From contig WTPW01000940.1 in NCBI GenBank assembly GCA_009809945.1, positions 130,617 through 194,616 on the forward strand: 64,000 bases of DNA. The letters run 5' to 3'. The translations under genes and the position numbers were made by a program. Origin of the DNA: Gigaspora margarita (taxonomy: Eukaryota; Glomeromycota; Glomeromycetes; Diversisporales; Gigasporaceae). The stretch's first letter is position 1. The number at the start of each line of letters is the position of its first letter. The notes beneath the pieces were generated by a model. That model searched no databases. It saw only the letters and a program-made list of their open reading frames with translations, and was not told the DNA's origin. Below, one piece after another: positions 32,430-44,665 of the stretch.

Positions 32430-32890
32430 AAAAAACTCTTTCTGACAATCACCTTAACCAAATTTTCCAATGGACAAAAAACAAAAAGTTTTTTGTTGGA
32501 GAGTTAGTTGCCTATACAATCAATATATAGTAGAATAACAAAGGAGCAGTTTTTATAAATGTCAACTGCCTGCTTTTTTTTAGGAACTTCTTTGTATATT
32601 TGGTATACAAGCCAAAAGCATCTTCTTACAAGATAACTGGCAGAAGGTGGTGCCCTTGTATGAGAAATTTTAGTAGAGATAAAGAACTTCTCTGTTGACA
32701 AAGTAACCTGTAGTAAAACAATGGGGAACAACAAAAAAAATGAGTTTTTCTAACTATACACTCTTTTAAATTTGCTACAAGTAATGTCTTTTGTCTCTTT
32801 GAACTTTCAAAATTTTAACAAAGTGTGCATCCTAGTTTACCCCTCCAAAAGATCAGCAGTGTTTACTTCTTTCTAATTGGGAACATGCCT
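32430..32890 (+). pseudogene. Uncharacterised duplicated sequence, copy 2
   Basis: Direct homologue of 29650-30110, with the anchors aaaacaaaaagttttttg, gataactggcagaaggtgg and tccaaaagatcagca. Translated scraps (QWTKNKKFFVGELVAY, PPKDQQCLLLSNWE) echo copy 1. More stops than copy 1. Function unknown. Confidence 0.4.
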
Positions 32891-33059
32891 ACCAAAGTGG
32901 AATCAATATCACAAGTGAATTTTAGTGCTGTATACAAAGTAAACTGTAAATGATGTTTGAGATCTAGAGGGAGCACATGATAAAATTTCTTTCTAAAATT
33001 TTCTTTTAGGCGTATAGATTTTCTTTTTTCTTTTTTCTTTTATAATATACATATACATC

Positions 33060-33290
33060 ATTGAATTTATAGTACCAAAATCTTTCAAAAGATCTTGCGA
33101 ACATGCAAAATTCTTTGAAAGACCTTGTATATTGCAATATATTTTGAAATATTTCGCAATATATTTCAAAATATTTCATGTTTCAAAATATTTTGGAAAA
33201 GATTTCAAAATATTTTGAAAGTGGATTCAAAATATTTTTCAGAATATTTTGGATCAAAATAATTTAAAATAATTTCAAAATATTTTAGAT
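33060..33290. repeat. Block of multiplied TTTCAAAATATTT words (left arm)
   Basis: Words aaagatcttgcg, gaaatatttcgc and ttcaaaatattttg recur in both orientations. A similar block with inverse words lies at 34690-34890. The two may be arms of one large, decayed palindromic element. Confidence 0.45.
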
Positions 33291-33350
33291 CTGTGAAAGC
33301 AAGCTGGATTAGTAAATCTGTAACCTGGACCATACCAAGGGTGCACTTGA
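33290..33350 (+). repeat. SINE body fragment
   Basis: The words gctggattagtaaatctgta and acctgg, then accaagggtgcac, match the body of SINE S2 at about 5920-5970. Confidence 0.55.
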
Positions 33351-33599
33351 CTATATTTTCAAAATACTTCAAAATTTTGTATGTTCTGTCAAAATTAATC
33401 TACAAATTCTGTATTACAAGATCAGATTAGATCTTTTGTTTATAAATTAGATCTTCTACATTGTTTTTTTTTCATTTTGGTTTGTTTTTTTTCCTTTCGC
33501 TTTGTTTTATTTTCTTCACTTTGTTTACATTGTTTTTTTAGTTTTGTCTTGTTTTTTTATTGTTTTTTTAGTTTTGTTTTGTTTTTTTTTATTTATTTA

Positions 33600-34160
33600 T
33601 TTTTTTACACTTTACAAGAACACCACTCTTTGCAAGAAAACCAGCAACTTTTCGGCACTTTGCAAGAATACCAAGTTGACTTTGCAAGCTAACTCAGACT
33701 TCTAACACTTTTCAAGAACATCAACAACAATTTTTAAATTTCCAAGAACAATCTTTAGAGAAATGTGGTCACAAGTTTCCACAAGCTTTTGCAAGTTTTC
33801 ACAAGTTTCACTTTTATTTGACATTTGTTTTTTTGTTTTTGTTTTTTTTTTTTAAAATTTTTTTTATTAATTTATTTTATTCTGGCACTTTGCAAGAACA
33901 CAACTCTTACTTCCTAGTACTTTGAAGAAAACCAACCCAGCTTTTTCACTATTTTGTTAACATTAACTTGGCTTTTAGCAATTTCTAAATTGTCAGAGAA
34001 ATAGAAATTTGGGGCTTTCTTTATTTTTTTTATTTAGTTTTTTGTTTTTTTGTTTGTTTTTTTTACTTATTTTTTAATTTTTATTTTATATTTCTGACTT
34101 TTTCAGCACTTTACAAGAAAACAACCTAACTTTTCCAGCACTTACAAGAATACTACCAAA
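33600..34160 (+). repeat. Degenerate short repeat on ACTTTGCAAGAACACC
   Basis: About ten loose copies of cactttgcaagaa plus accaac-like words, broken by T-rich tracts (33830-33870, 34020-34090). Translations over it are Leu/Lys/Thr-rich and not gene-like. Confidence 0.5.
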
Positions 34161-34689
34161 ACAAAAGAAATAGCTGAAGTGAAATAATAGTTAAAACAAA
34201 GAAGCAAATAATAGCTAACTGGGAGTGAGTGAAAATAAGCATATAGGGCTAGTTTTTTATAGGATTATATGCGACAAAGTGTGAAAGTATTTTAAATACT
34301 GTTTTTTCATTTTCATTTTTGTTTTTTTCTTTTTTTTTTGGGTTCATTTTTTTTCGTTGTTTTTTTTCATTTTTTTTTGTATAATAATATATAATAAAAT
34401 ATGTAATATTGAATAAAATTGTATATTTAATTTAAAATAAATTTAAAATATATAATGTATAATAATAAATAAAAAATATAAAATTTTATATTAAATTGTG
34501 AAATAATGCGAAAACCCGTGAAAACCTGTGAAAATATTCAAAAATTTCAAAAGCGTGATTATGTGAATATGTATATTGTTTATTTATTTTTTTAAAAAAT
34601 TTTAAAAATTTTGCGAAATATTGCAAAATATTGTGATAGTATGCAAAATATTGCCTCTTGTGACTCTGGAGAAGGATAATTAGATACAG

Positions 34690-34890
34690 GGTTTCATTGT
34701 TTTTATTTGCTCTATTTCACAATATTTTCAATATATTTTAAAATATTTCGAAATTTCTTTCAAAATATTTCGAAAAAAATGCTACTGAAATCTTTCGAAA
34801 GATTTTGATTCTTTCAAAAGATTTCGCATCAATCGCAATTCTTTTGAAAGATTTTGGCATGCAATTTCTTTTGAAAGATTTCGTATATTT
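34690..34890. repeat. Block of multiplied GAAAGATTTCG words (right arm)
   Basis: aaatctttcgaaagatttt and related words recur five or more times in both orientations. Counterpart of 33060-33290. Confidence 0.45.
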
Positions 34891-35094
34891 ATTTTGCTAA
34901 TGTAGTATTTGAATAAGGCATATGCCTTATATAGTACTATATAATTTTTATAGTCTAGCACAGGCAATAATAGTATTATCAAGTTTTTTTTCTTTTTGTT
35001 TTTTTCTTCTTTCTTTTTATTTTTTTTTTAGTAGTTTTGGTTTTTCGTTTAGGTATAGTAAATTTTCTCCTATTTTATTTTTTCTTTTTATTTT

Positions 35095-35220
35095 TATTTA
35101 GATTTGGTTGTTCTTTTCGTAGCTTTGCCTACTAGAGAAGTTAGGAGAAGAAGATTAAAAAGAAAGCAATCTAGATATGGCAAGCAAGTGCATGCTTGTG
35201 ATAGGAGAATACATATTCTT
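35095..35220 (+). pseudogene. Uncharacterised basic open stretch
   Basis: A plus frame reads LVVLFVALPTREVRRRRLKR then KQSRYGKQVHACDRRIHILS and KLRI before a stop. The same frame gives IEAKDLLGGSHLDTM after it. Arg/Lys-rich with regular spacing, so possibly a decayed host or transposon protein. No family recognised and no start codon. Confidence 0.25.
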
Positions 35221-35499
35221 AGTAAGTTGAGAATCTGAATTGAGGCAAAAGATTTGCTAGGCGGGTCGCATCTGGACACTATGTAGTTATATATTGTTGG
35301 GTAAGCTTTCTGTTGTTGTAGAATAGTAACGTACAAACATAGTTTTTGTATAATAAAGTCTATAAATGCAGATGGCAGGATTGCTAAAAAAAAATAAGTA
35401 CTTGTTATTGGTTATGTTGTTGATGATAACTGTTTGTTCTCTAACAAAAGCATGTTATAATGCAGTATTTGCTATGAAGAAATTAGCAATTATCATTAA

Positions 35500-36747
35500 T
35501 GGGTATCCGTAAGCTGTACTAAATTTAGTACAAAAAGCTTAATTTAGTACAGTTAAAAAACTGAAATTTAGAAAAAATTTTATTATTAACCTTATATCAA
35601 ATTTTTATAATAGATAAATATATATCTATTTAATCTACTTGTCATTTTAGGAGTATATCTTTTTGATAAAATTTATATTTATTAACTCAGAAATGAATTT
35701 AAAAATAAAAAATTTTTGAAAATTATTAAACTCTAATACAAATTTTTACTTATAATAAAATTTAAAAATTTTAATATAAAATTTTAATAAAAATATTTTT
35801 AATATAAAATATTTAATAAAAATTAATTTTTTTTATAAAATTTTTTTAATATTTTATAATAATTTATAATAAAATTAAATTTTTAAACTAAAAATTTTTA
35901 TTAAAAAATTTAATTAATTTTTAAAGTTTTAAATTAATTTATAATTATAAAAATATTTTATTAAGATAATGACTTTAAATTTTTAATTGAAATTTGTAGA
36001 GCTAGCTTTTCTGATTCTAATGATAATAAAATTATTAAATTTGACCAAAAACTCACTAAAATACAAAGATTTTTATATTTAGTACATATATATATACATA
36101 TATATATATATAATATGTATGTTATAAAAATACATAATTATAAAAACTAAAATTAATATATTTTATAAAATTTTTAATAAAATTTAATAAATTTATTTTT
36201 ACTATAATCAGAAAAGCTAGCTTTATAACTGGTTAAAATTTAATATAAATTAGCTTAATAAAATTTTTTAATATTAATTTAATTTTAAGCTTTTAAATTA
36301 AATTTACTATAAATTTACTATTAGTTTACTATTAATTTACTATAAATTTTATATGTAAATTTCACCATTTTTGGATTTGTACCACCTTATATCAAATCTA
36401 TTAATTTTATTTTAATAATTTTTTTTATAATTTCAAAATCAAATATAGATTAAAAACAATATAAAATTTTATTATTTTTATTATTATCTAATAAATTAAT
36501 ATTTTAAAATATTTTTTAAATGCTGTACTAAATTTAGTACAGCAAGTTTTGCAATTTGTAATTTTCATTTAAAGCTAATTTATACTTAATTTTTATAAAT
36601 AACTTTTGCTAAAATTTCATATAGAAAAAAAAATATTGGTATTAAAGAATATTTTAGCAAAGTTTAAAATAAAAATTATTATTGATTGTTAAAATATGAT
36701 TTTTTTAATTTGTACTAAATTTAGTACAAAGTGCTTACAGATACCCA
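35500..36747. mobile_element. AT-rich TIR element with TGGGTATCYGTAAGC ends
   Basis: The left end TGGGTATCCGTAAGC and the inverse of the right end (TGGGTATCTGTAAGC) are flanked by TTAA on both sides, so the target could be TTAA, TAA or TA. The 16-bp perfect palindrome GTACTAAATTTAGTAC occurs three times (35516, 36525, 36712), close to both ends. The interior is almost pure A/T, with no ORF. A segment at about 35985-36060 is a diverged relative of the arms of the long-TIR element at 1-2925. Confidence 0.7.
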
Positions 36748-36793
36748 TTAACAATATTATCCAATAACTACATTATTCCATATTTTTAATATA

Positions 36794-36986
36794 CCGTATT
36801 CTATCATGAATAAGCACCCCCTTTTTTGAAATTTCAAAGTCAACGTTCTTGATAACTATCTTATCAAACTTAATAAAAATTTTTTTATTTAAATAAAAAA
36901 ATTTTTATCAAGTTTGATAAGATAGTTATCAAGAATATTGAGTTTGAAATTTCAAAAAAGGGGTGCTTATTCATGATAGGATATGG
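36794..36986. mobile_element. Near-perfect palindromic MITE, TA target, CCGTAT family
   Basis: 193 bp folding almost completely on itself. It begins CCGTATTCTATCATGAATAA; the other end, inverted, begins CCATATCCTATCATGAATAA. TA flanks at 36792-36793 and 36987-36988. Arms pair to the centre near 36890. Confidence 0.85.
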
Positions 36987-37548
36987 TAACCATCTGGCCA
37001 TTTTCTGCTTCTTATTGGGTCATTTCTAAACATGGTACACAAAATTTTTGTCACTTTCAATAAAAAGTAAATATAGTTTGTATATTATATATTAGAATTG
37101 ACCCAATAATATGCATAAAAATGACTAGGTGCTCACATAAGAAGTGTACAATAATATTGCTATATAGAAACTCTTTATGGTCACAAAACTGTTTTTGATA
37201 ATTTCTCATAATCTACTAGACCAATATTACTATTAGGATCGCATGAATAAGTTCTACAACTTTTGTTATTTAGTATAGAAAGTGACAGTGCCATATTTCA
37301 GAAATTTAATAAACAATAATTGATTTTCCTCAGAAATTACTATATATTTTTACTGTTTGGCATTTGGATTACAAATTAAAAAAATTAAAAAAATAGGTCA
37401 GCTGATAATAAAAAGCAAAAAATCAATATTGCATGACCTAAAAGAATAAATGCAATACTAATTAAAAAGTAACATGTTTAGCCATCAAGCAAAAAATATA
37501 TTTATAATTATAGATCTTAAAAGGTTGGTATTTGTTTAATTATGATAA

Positions 37549-37803
37549 GGCTGTTCAAAATTACAATTTCGTTTAACGTTCTCCCCCCCACCAGCTCTAA
37601 GAGCTCCCCCCTAGAATTAAACAGGCCAATCAGAACGCTCATCTCGTTTTAGGGTTCCAATAAGTCACGTGCTTATAAGTCAACCAATAATAATGTGTTT
37701 ATTTTTTGCAATTTTAATATGTTTGTTTAATTTGACCCCCCTCCCCCCACCACGCTTAAGCTTCTTAAGGGAACGTTAAACGAAATTATAAATTCAAATG
37801 GCC
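37549..37803. mobile_element. PIF/Harbinger-type MITE, TAA target duplication
   Basis: The left end GGCTGTTCAAAATTACAATT and the inverse right end (GGCCATTTGAATTTATAATT) both run into TCGTTTAACGTTC. TAA flanks at 37546-37548 and 37804-37806. 255 bp, with C-rich words inside both ends (CCCCCCCACC, CCCCCCTCCCC). GGC termini and TWA targets are typical of PIF/Harbinger. No ORF. Confidence 0.8.
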
Positions 37804-37806
37804 TAA

Positions 37807-39084
37807 AGTTGGGCCCTTGTATTTAATTATTTTCTTATCAGGTCTTTAAGTGGTCTTTATATGGAATTATTTTATTTCTCAGGTCTTTATATATAATTTT
37901 CTTTAAAAATATATTTGAAAAGATAAACAAATAACATTATCTAGTAGTTACTATTGACCATATTGCTTATATTAATACTATATTACAGTATATCTATTAA
38001 TTATCTAACAAATTCTTATGATCATGAATTTTCTCATGCATTATGAAATAATTACATTTACTCAAATTAAAACTTAGCCAACAACTCCCTACCAATCATG
38101 ATTATAAATTGTCAGATAATACCATTATTCAGTAAATTTCTGAATAGATTATAATAATTTTAAGAATTAATAATACTATAAGTATATGGCTCTAAAATAT
38201 ACAAAAAAAATTTAACTTATATTTGTTATACAATATTCTGGTTTGCCTATTTTGTCTATTAGTGTGAATTATATAATAATATGGTTGTTTTAAAAAAAAG
38301 TCTAAAATTAAGCTTATTTGCTTATTTTTTGTTAATGTTTTGCAATAGCTACTTCAGTATTTACTGGTTTGCTTAACAGTTAATTTAGATTTTCTATATA
38401 CAGTATATTTGTAATAATTGTTGTATATTGATATTATATACACTATAATTAAATCAATAATTAGATTATAGGTAAATTCTTATTTTTGGTAATTGTCTTG
38501 TTTATAAATATAGTTGAATTAAAATTTGAAATATAATATTAGAATTTGAAATAGGTTTAGTAAATAAGTTTTGGTAGTTTTTAGAATTTATAGATTGAAT
38601 CGTATTTTTAATATAGTTTTTTGGTTTTTAAAATTAGTATTATAAGTATATTATAACAATTTACATATATATCAATATACAAAATAATATTGTAAAATTA
38701 ATTAAAACATTAAGTTTTAAGAATTTTTGTTTAAATTTTTTGTTTCTTGTTTTAGTTTGTTTTTCATAAAGCTACTCTAAAACAATTATAACAGGTTAAT
38801 TAGTTTTTTATATCAGTAAATAGTAAATATAATAGATACAAATAGATTAATATTTAAATTTTATAGTTATAAATTATCAGATCATAAATAATATAAAATA
38901 GTAAATTATTTTAAAAAGAAATAAAACTTAAAAAACAAAAATAAATATAAAATTTAAATATGCCTAATTACAAATATATTAAAAAAATCTTATAAAAATA
39001 TTAAATAAATTAACAATAAAAATTTAATAGCTTGTTAAAAAATTATGCCAAAAAATTTCTAATAAAAACAGTTAATAGTTTTGG
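37807..39084. other. AT-rich interval, no gene
   Basis: No coding region, RNA gene or paired repeat recognised. Confidence 0.45.
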
Positions 39085-39293
39085 GAAATTCAGATTAAAA
39101 TGAAATAATAGAATAAACAAAATCTCAAAAAAAAAAAAAAATTTTTTGGAGTGTATTTTTTAGGGTTAGGGGTTAAGGTTAGAGGTTAATTTTAGAGTAA
39201 AGTTTATATTAACCAAGTATAAATAGGTTTTAGAAAAGTTAGAAAGTAAAATAGAAACTGTAGATTTCATTTTAAATTATGATCTGTGACAAA
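39085..39293 (+). repeat. Dispersed repeat T with telomere-like core (plus copy)
   Basis: Contains ttagggttaggggttaagg then ttagaggttaattttagag, and matches 30905-31105 in inverse orientation. It directly abuts the start of the 110-bp satellite. Confidence 0.75.
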
Positions 39294-39339
39294 AATTGGT
39301 TATATAACTAATATTTATAATAGTATTGTTATAATTGTT

Positions 39340-42300
39340 ACTAATTGTAAGTTTGCTTTATCAGCTAATTTAACAATAGCATTTATTAAAACATATATTA
39401 TTATAAATAAAGATAAATAATTAAGAATTATCAAATAATAATTTTAAACTTAATTGTAATTTAATTAAGTTTATACTTACCATCTAATAATTTAACAAAA
39501 CATTATTAAAATAAATTTTATTAGAAATAAAAATGTATAAATTATCAAATAATCACTTAAAAGTAACTATCATTAAGCTTATACATACAGGCTAATAATT
39601 TGAAAAAAAACATTTATTAATATAGATTATGCATTAAAAACAAAGATGTATAAATTATCAAATAATAATTTAAAAATAATTATAATCAAGCCTATACTTA
39701 CTGACTAAAAATATTTATTAAATATATATTATTAAAATTAATATATAAAAGATCAAGAATAAATATAATTAAGCTTATACTAACCAACTAATAATTTAAT
39801 AAGACCATTGGTTAAAATATATTATTAGAAGCAATAAAATATATAATATCAAAAAGTAATTTAAAAGTAATTATAAGCTTATACATACAAACTATTAATT
39901 AAAAAAAAAACATTTATTAATATATATATATATAAAATAAAAATGTATAAATTTTCAAATAATAATTTTAAAAATAATAATAATTAAGCTTATGCATACT
40001 TGCTAATAATTTAACAAAACCATTTATTACAAAATATATTATTAGAAATAAAGAGATGTAAATTATCAAATAATAATTTAGAAATAAAATATAATAATGC
40101 TTGTACGTACGGGCTAAAATTTAACAAAACCATTTATTAAGATATATATTATTAGCAATAATAACATATAAAAATATCAAATAATAATTTAGGAATAATA
40201 TAATAAAGCCTATACGTACTTGCTAATAATATAAAAAATTATTTATTAAAGCATATAGTATAAGAAATAAAGATGAATAATTTAAGAATTAATAAATTGT
40301 AATTTTAAAAATAATTATAATTAAATTTGTACTTACCAACTAATGATTTAACAAAAACATTTATTAGAAAACAAATTTATAAATATCAAATGATAATTTA
40401 GGAATATATAATAAAGCTTACCATCTAACATGTAGTACATATAACAAAACATTTATTACCATAAAATATATATTAATATGTATAAATTATCAGATAAAAA
40501 TTTTAAAAATAATTATAATTAAGATTATACTTACTCACTAAAAACATTTATTAAATATATATTGTTAGAAATATACATATATTAAATATTAAATTATAAC
40601 TTTAAAAATAATTATAATTAAGCTTATACATACTAGCTAATAATTTAATAAAACCATTTATTACAAAACATATATTATTAGAAATAATAATATATAAAAT
40701 GTCAAATAACAATTTAGAAATAAATATAATAAAGCTTATATTTACGAGCTAATAATTTAACAAAATATTTATTAATATATGTATTATTAACAATAAAGAT
40801 ATATAACCGATCAAATATATAATAATTTAAAATAAATTATAATTAAACTTATTCTTACCAGCTAGTAAATTAACAAAAATATTTATTAAAATATGTATTA
40901 AAAATAAAAATATATAAATTATCAAATAAAAATAATTATAATTAAGCTTATACTTACACGCTAATAATTTAATAAAACTATTTATTAATACCAGTATATT
41001 AATTAGAAATAAAGATAATTAAATGGTCAGGTATGCAATAGTTTTAAAAATAATTATAACCAATCTTATATTTACCCACTGACAATTAAACAAAAACATC
41101 ATAAAAGATATAATATTAGAAATAAATATATAAAAATTATTAAATATGTAATAATTTTAAAGATAATAATAATTAAGTTTATTCTTACCAACTAATAATT
41201 TAACAAAAGCAATTATTAAAATTATTAGAAATAAAATAATAAGATATCAAATAATGGTCTAAAAATAATTAAGTTTATATTTACCAACTAATAATTTAAT
41301 AGAACCATTTATTAAAATACATATTATTAGAAATAATATTGTATAAAATGTCAATCCTTGTTATATTCACTCTTGATATAATCACAACCTTGATACAATC
41401 ATGCTAATTTTAAGCTCTAACTATTATAAACCATATAAAATTTGGCCTTTATATAGTCACAATTTTCTATAATTACCAGATTATTGCTTCCCGGGCTGGT
41501 GATTATATCAAGATTTGATTGTAATTTAGAAATAAATATAATAAAGTTTATACGTACGGGCTAAAAATTTGATAAACCAACATTTTGTTAAGATTATTAG
41601 AAATAATTATGCATAAAATATCAAATAACAATTTAGAAATAAATATAATAGGGCTTATACATACTCGCTAATAATTTAATAAAACCATTTATTACAAAAT
41701 ATATATTATTAAAAATAAAAAGAAATAAAATATCAAATAATAATTTAGAAATAAATATGATAAAGCTTGTACATACGGGCTAATAATTTAACAAAAACAT
41801 TTATTAAGTTATATATTATTAGAGTTAAAGATGGATAAATTATAAATATTAATTTAAAACTATTTATAATCAAGATTATACTTACCAACTAATAATTCAA
41901 CATGAAAACATTTATTAAAATACACATTATTAAAAGCAATGATGTGTAAAATATCAAATAACAATTTAGAAATAAATATGATTAGGTTTATACGTACTAG
42001 CTAATAATTTAACAAAACAATTTATTACAAAATATATTTTATTAGAAATAAAGAGATATAAATTGTCAAATAATAATTTAGAAATAAATATGATAAAACT
42101 TATACATACTCGCTGATAATTTAACAAAACCATTTATTAAAATACATATTATTAGAAATAATGACGTAAAAACATCAAATAATTATTTAGAAATAAATAT
42201 AATAAAGTTTATACGTACCTACTAATAATTTAACAAACCCATTTATTTAAATATATTAGAAATAAAAATGCGATTTAGTAATTATTAAATAATGATTTTA

Positions 42301-43110
42301 AAAATAATTATAATTAGTTTGTATTTACCAACTAATAATTTAACAAAATCATGATTAAAATAAATAAACTTTCGAATAATAATTTAAGAAATAAATATAA
42401 TAAAGCTTATACTTACCAACTAATACAGAATATTTATTAAAATATATATTATTTGAAATAAAGATATATAAATTACTTTTAAATATAATTATAATTAAGT
42501 CTATACTTACTCCCTAATAATTTAAAAAATATTTATTAAAATATACATTAATAGAATTAAGAATTTATAAAATATTAATAACAATTTAAAAATAAATATG
42601 ATATAGCTTATACTTACGGGCTAATAATTTGACAAAACAACATTTTATTAAGATATATTTATTAGAAATAATGATGCATAAAATATTAAATAACAATTTA
42701 GGAATGAATATAATAACGCTTATACGTACGTGCTAATAATTTAACAAAAACATTTATTAAAATATGTATTATTAGAAATAAAAAGGTATAAACAATCATG
42801 TATTAATAATTTAAAATAATCTTATGCATACCACCTAATAATTTAGAATAAACATTTATTAAAATGTATATTACGTATTAGGAACAAAGATATATAATTA
42901 GTCAATCAAATTTAAAAATAATTTAATTAAGCTTATATTTACATGCTAATAATTTAACAACCACATTGATTAAAATATATATTGTTAGAAATATAGATAT
43001 ATAAATGATCAAAAATATAATATTTTAAAGCTTATTCTTACCAACTAATAATTTAACATAGGCATTTATTAAAATATTAGAAATAAAGATATATAAGTTA
43101 TTATTATTAA
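39340..43110 (-). repeat. Satellite of about 110-bp units, 34 units, intron-like on the minus strand
   Basis: The plus-strand word CTTATACNTAC, three variable bases, then CTAATAATTTAAC recurs 34 times with unit lengths of roughly 85-120 bp. On the minus strand this is TTAG, three variable bases, then GTANGTATAAG, so each unit starts like a fungal intron donor and ends in an AG acceptor. A TTTCTAATAAT word about 40 bp before the acceptor could be a branch site. By eye, 18 units have GTAA, 8 GTAT and 6 GTAC donors, and two are degenerate. The spacer is always three bases and takes 19 different values. One small MITE interrupts the array (41352-41522). Splicing is inference; the repeat itself is certain. 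Confidence 0.92.
41352..41522. mobile_element. Small pogo-like MITE inside the satellite
   Basis: The inverse of the right end, CAATCAAATCTTGATATAAT, partly matches the left end CAATCCTTGTTATATTCACT and better the internal CTTGATATAATCACAACC. It interrupts a satellite unit whose sequence resumes after gtaatttaga at 41521. The right flank is TA; the left flank is imperfect. Confidence 0.6.
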
Positions 43111-43132
43111 TAATAATAAATAAAAATCGGTT

Positions 43133-43432
43133 TTACTAAATCACACCACACTGGTGGTGCTCAACACCAAATTTTAAATGCAATGTAACATAAAGATCAG
43201 GTGTAACATAAAATTTTTGTTGTTTCACTATTTTTTTTATAACTCAAAATTTTATATACGAAAGCTCCTTTTTTTTTTAAAAAAAAAAAACCTTGCGAAA
43301 TGTTAGTATGAACTAAGCCCTTAAATCCTAAACTTAATCAAAATTAATTTTTGTTTTGTTCGAAAATATTTTGATTTACATGTTAACACAGATTTTAATA
43401 CTTGTTGAACACCACAGGTGTAATTTAACAGA
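43133..43432. mobile_element. Small TIR element with GGTGGTGCTCAACA ends
   Basis: Left TACTAAATCACACC then TGGTGGTGCTCAACA. Right end inverted: TGTTAAATTACACC then TGTGGTGTTCAACA. About 300 bp, with a further GGTGTAACATAAA word inside. Target duplication unclear. Confidence 0.55.
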
Positions 43433-44665
43433 ATTGATAAAATTAATACAATGATTCACTGAGCAACAAATTAATATAATTACATTCTTTTCGTTAATTC
43501 ATCAAGTGAGACAATAGGTGAGGTGGTTGTTAAATAAACGTTTAGAATAACTAGAACCAAAATAAAGCAAAAAAATTTCATTGTGACAATAAATATTAGG
43601 AAATATGAATTATAAAAGTGAAACAGCGATTATTGATAATAGGTGAATTAATAATTTCTAATGTAGCGATGAATTATATAAGCGAAAACAAAATTTGCTG
43701 ATAATAGTAGATGAGTTGGTATATTTATAGTGTCATTTTATGCTAAACATTTTCGACTTAATAATTACCATTAACTAGTGATGTGCAAATTCGTGCTTGA
43801 AATTCGACTTGATTTAATTTACTTTTTCTTTATAGTATTTAATACTATTTCATTCATGAGTTGGCTAATTTAAATGTTAAATTGGCAACCAATGAATGTA
43901 AGGAACGGAAATGTATTGGTATGTCCGGTTGTATAACATAAAGCACTAACAATGCTATAATTTCTCAAAAACAAAAGGAATAAATACCATATAATTTAGT
44001 ATCACTTGAATATGGCAAGATGTGGATGTCTGGTCATGTTGATGTGCCCTCAATTAAATTTGATTGGATGTGTTAACACTTTATAGCGGATTTAAGATAA
44101 TGTTTTTAATATACGGATTATGGATCACATGTAAATTTGCTAGAAATCGCAGGAAATTTATTCAGTTTTGAAAAACATTAACCAAATATGACAGCTATGA
44201 TCATGTGAAATATCAGGTATAAATTCTTGATTTACTGTATTTATAATTACAGAAATTGAGTCTCATTACTACGGGATAAAATCAAGATAGAATGAAATTT
44301 AATTAGTAAAAATTATTAGAAATATTTTTTGGTCTAACTATGAACAGTTGTTCATATTTATCCCTTTTAAAGAATGATTCTGTAAAGAACAAATTGCATC
44401 ACTTTTTTCGTATAACTTAAGTGTGTGAGAATCTATACAATAATATAAAATGGGGATAGGCTTGTAATATCATAATGGATAATCATCAATTTATGATTAC
44501 ATTAAAAGACTAGAATGATTAACAGTACGTATGACAAATTACGATGTACAGTACAGACTCATAACATATTGACGATAAAATAAATTATCCAAATTATGAT
44601 GCCCAGTCTATACAACATGGGTAAACAATACTCTATTAAATTTACCTGGGTGAGTGAAAGTCCTT
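43433..44665. other. AT-rich interval, no gene
   Basis: No coding region or paired repeat recognised. Confidence 0.4.

Noticed and set aside
33477-33705. Phe/Leu-rich overlapping ORFs
   Set aside because: T-rich tract plus a short degenerate repeat; two overlapping frames are equally open.
39340-43110. CRISPR-like array (regular repeats with variable spacers)
   Set aside because: The spacer is only three bases, the repeat is about 107 bp and degenerate, the DNA is eukaryotic and no cas-like gene is present.
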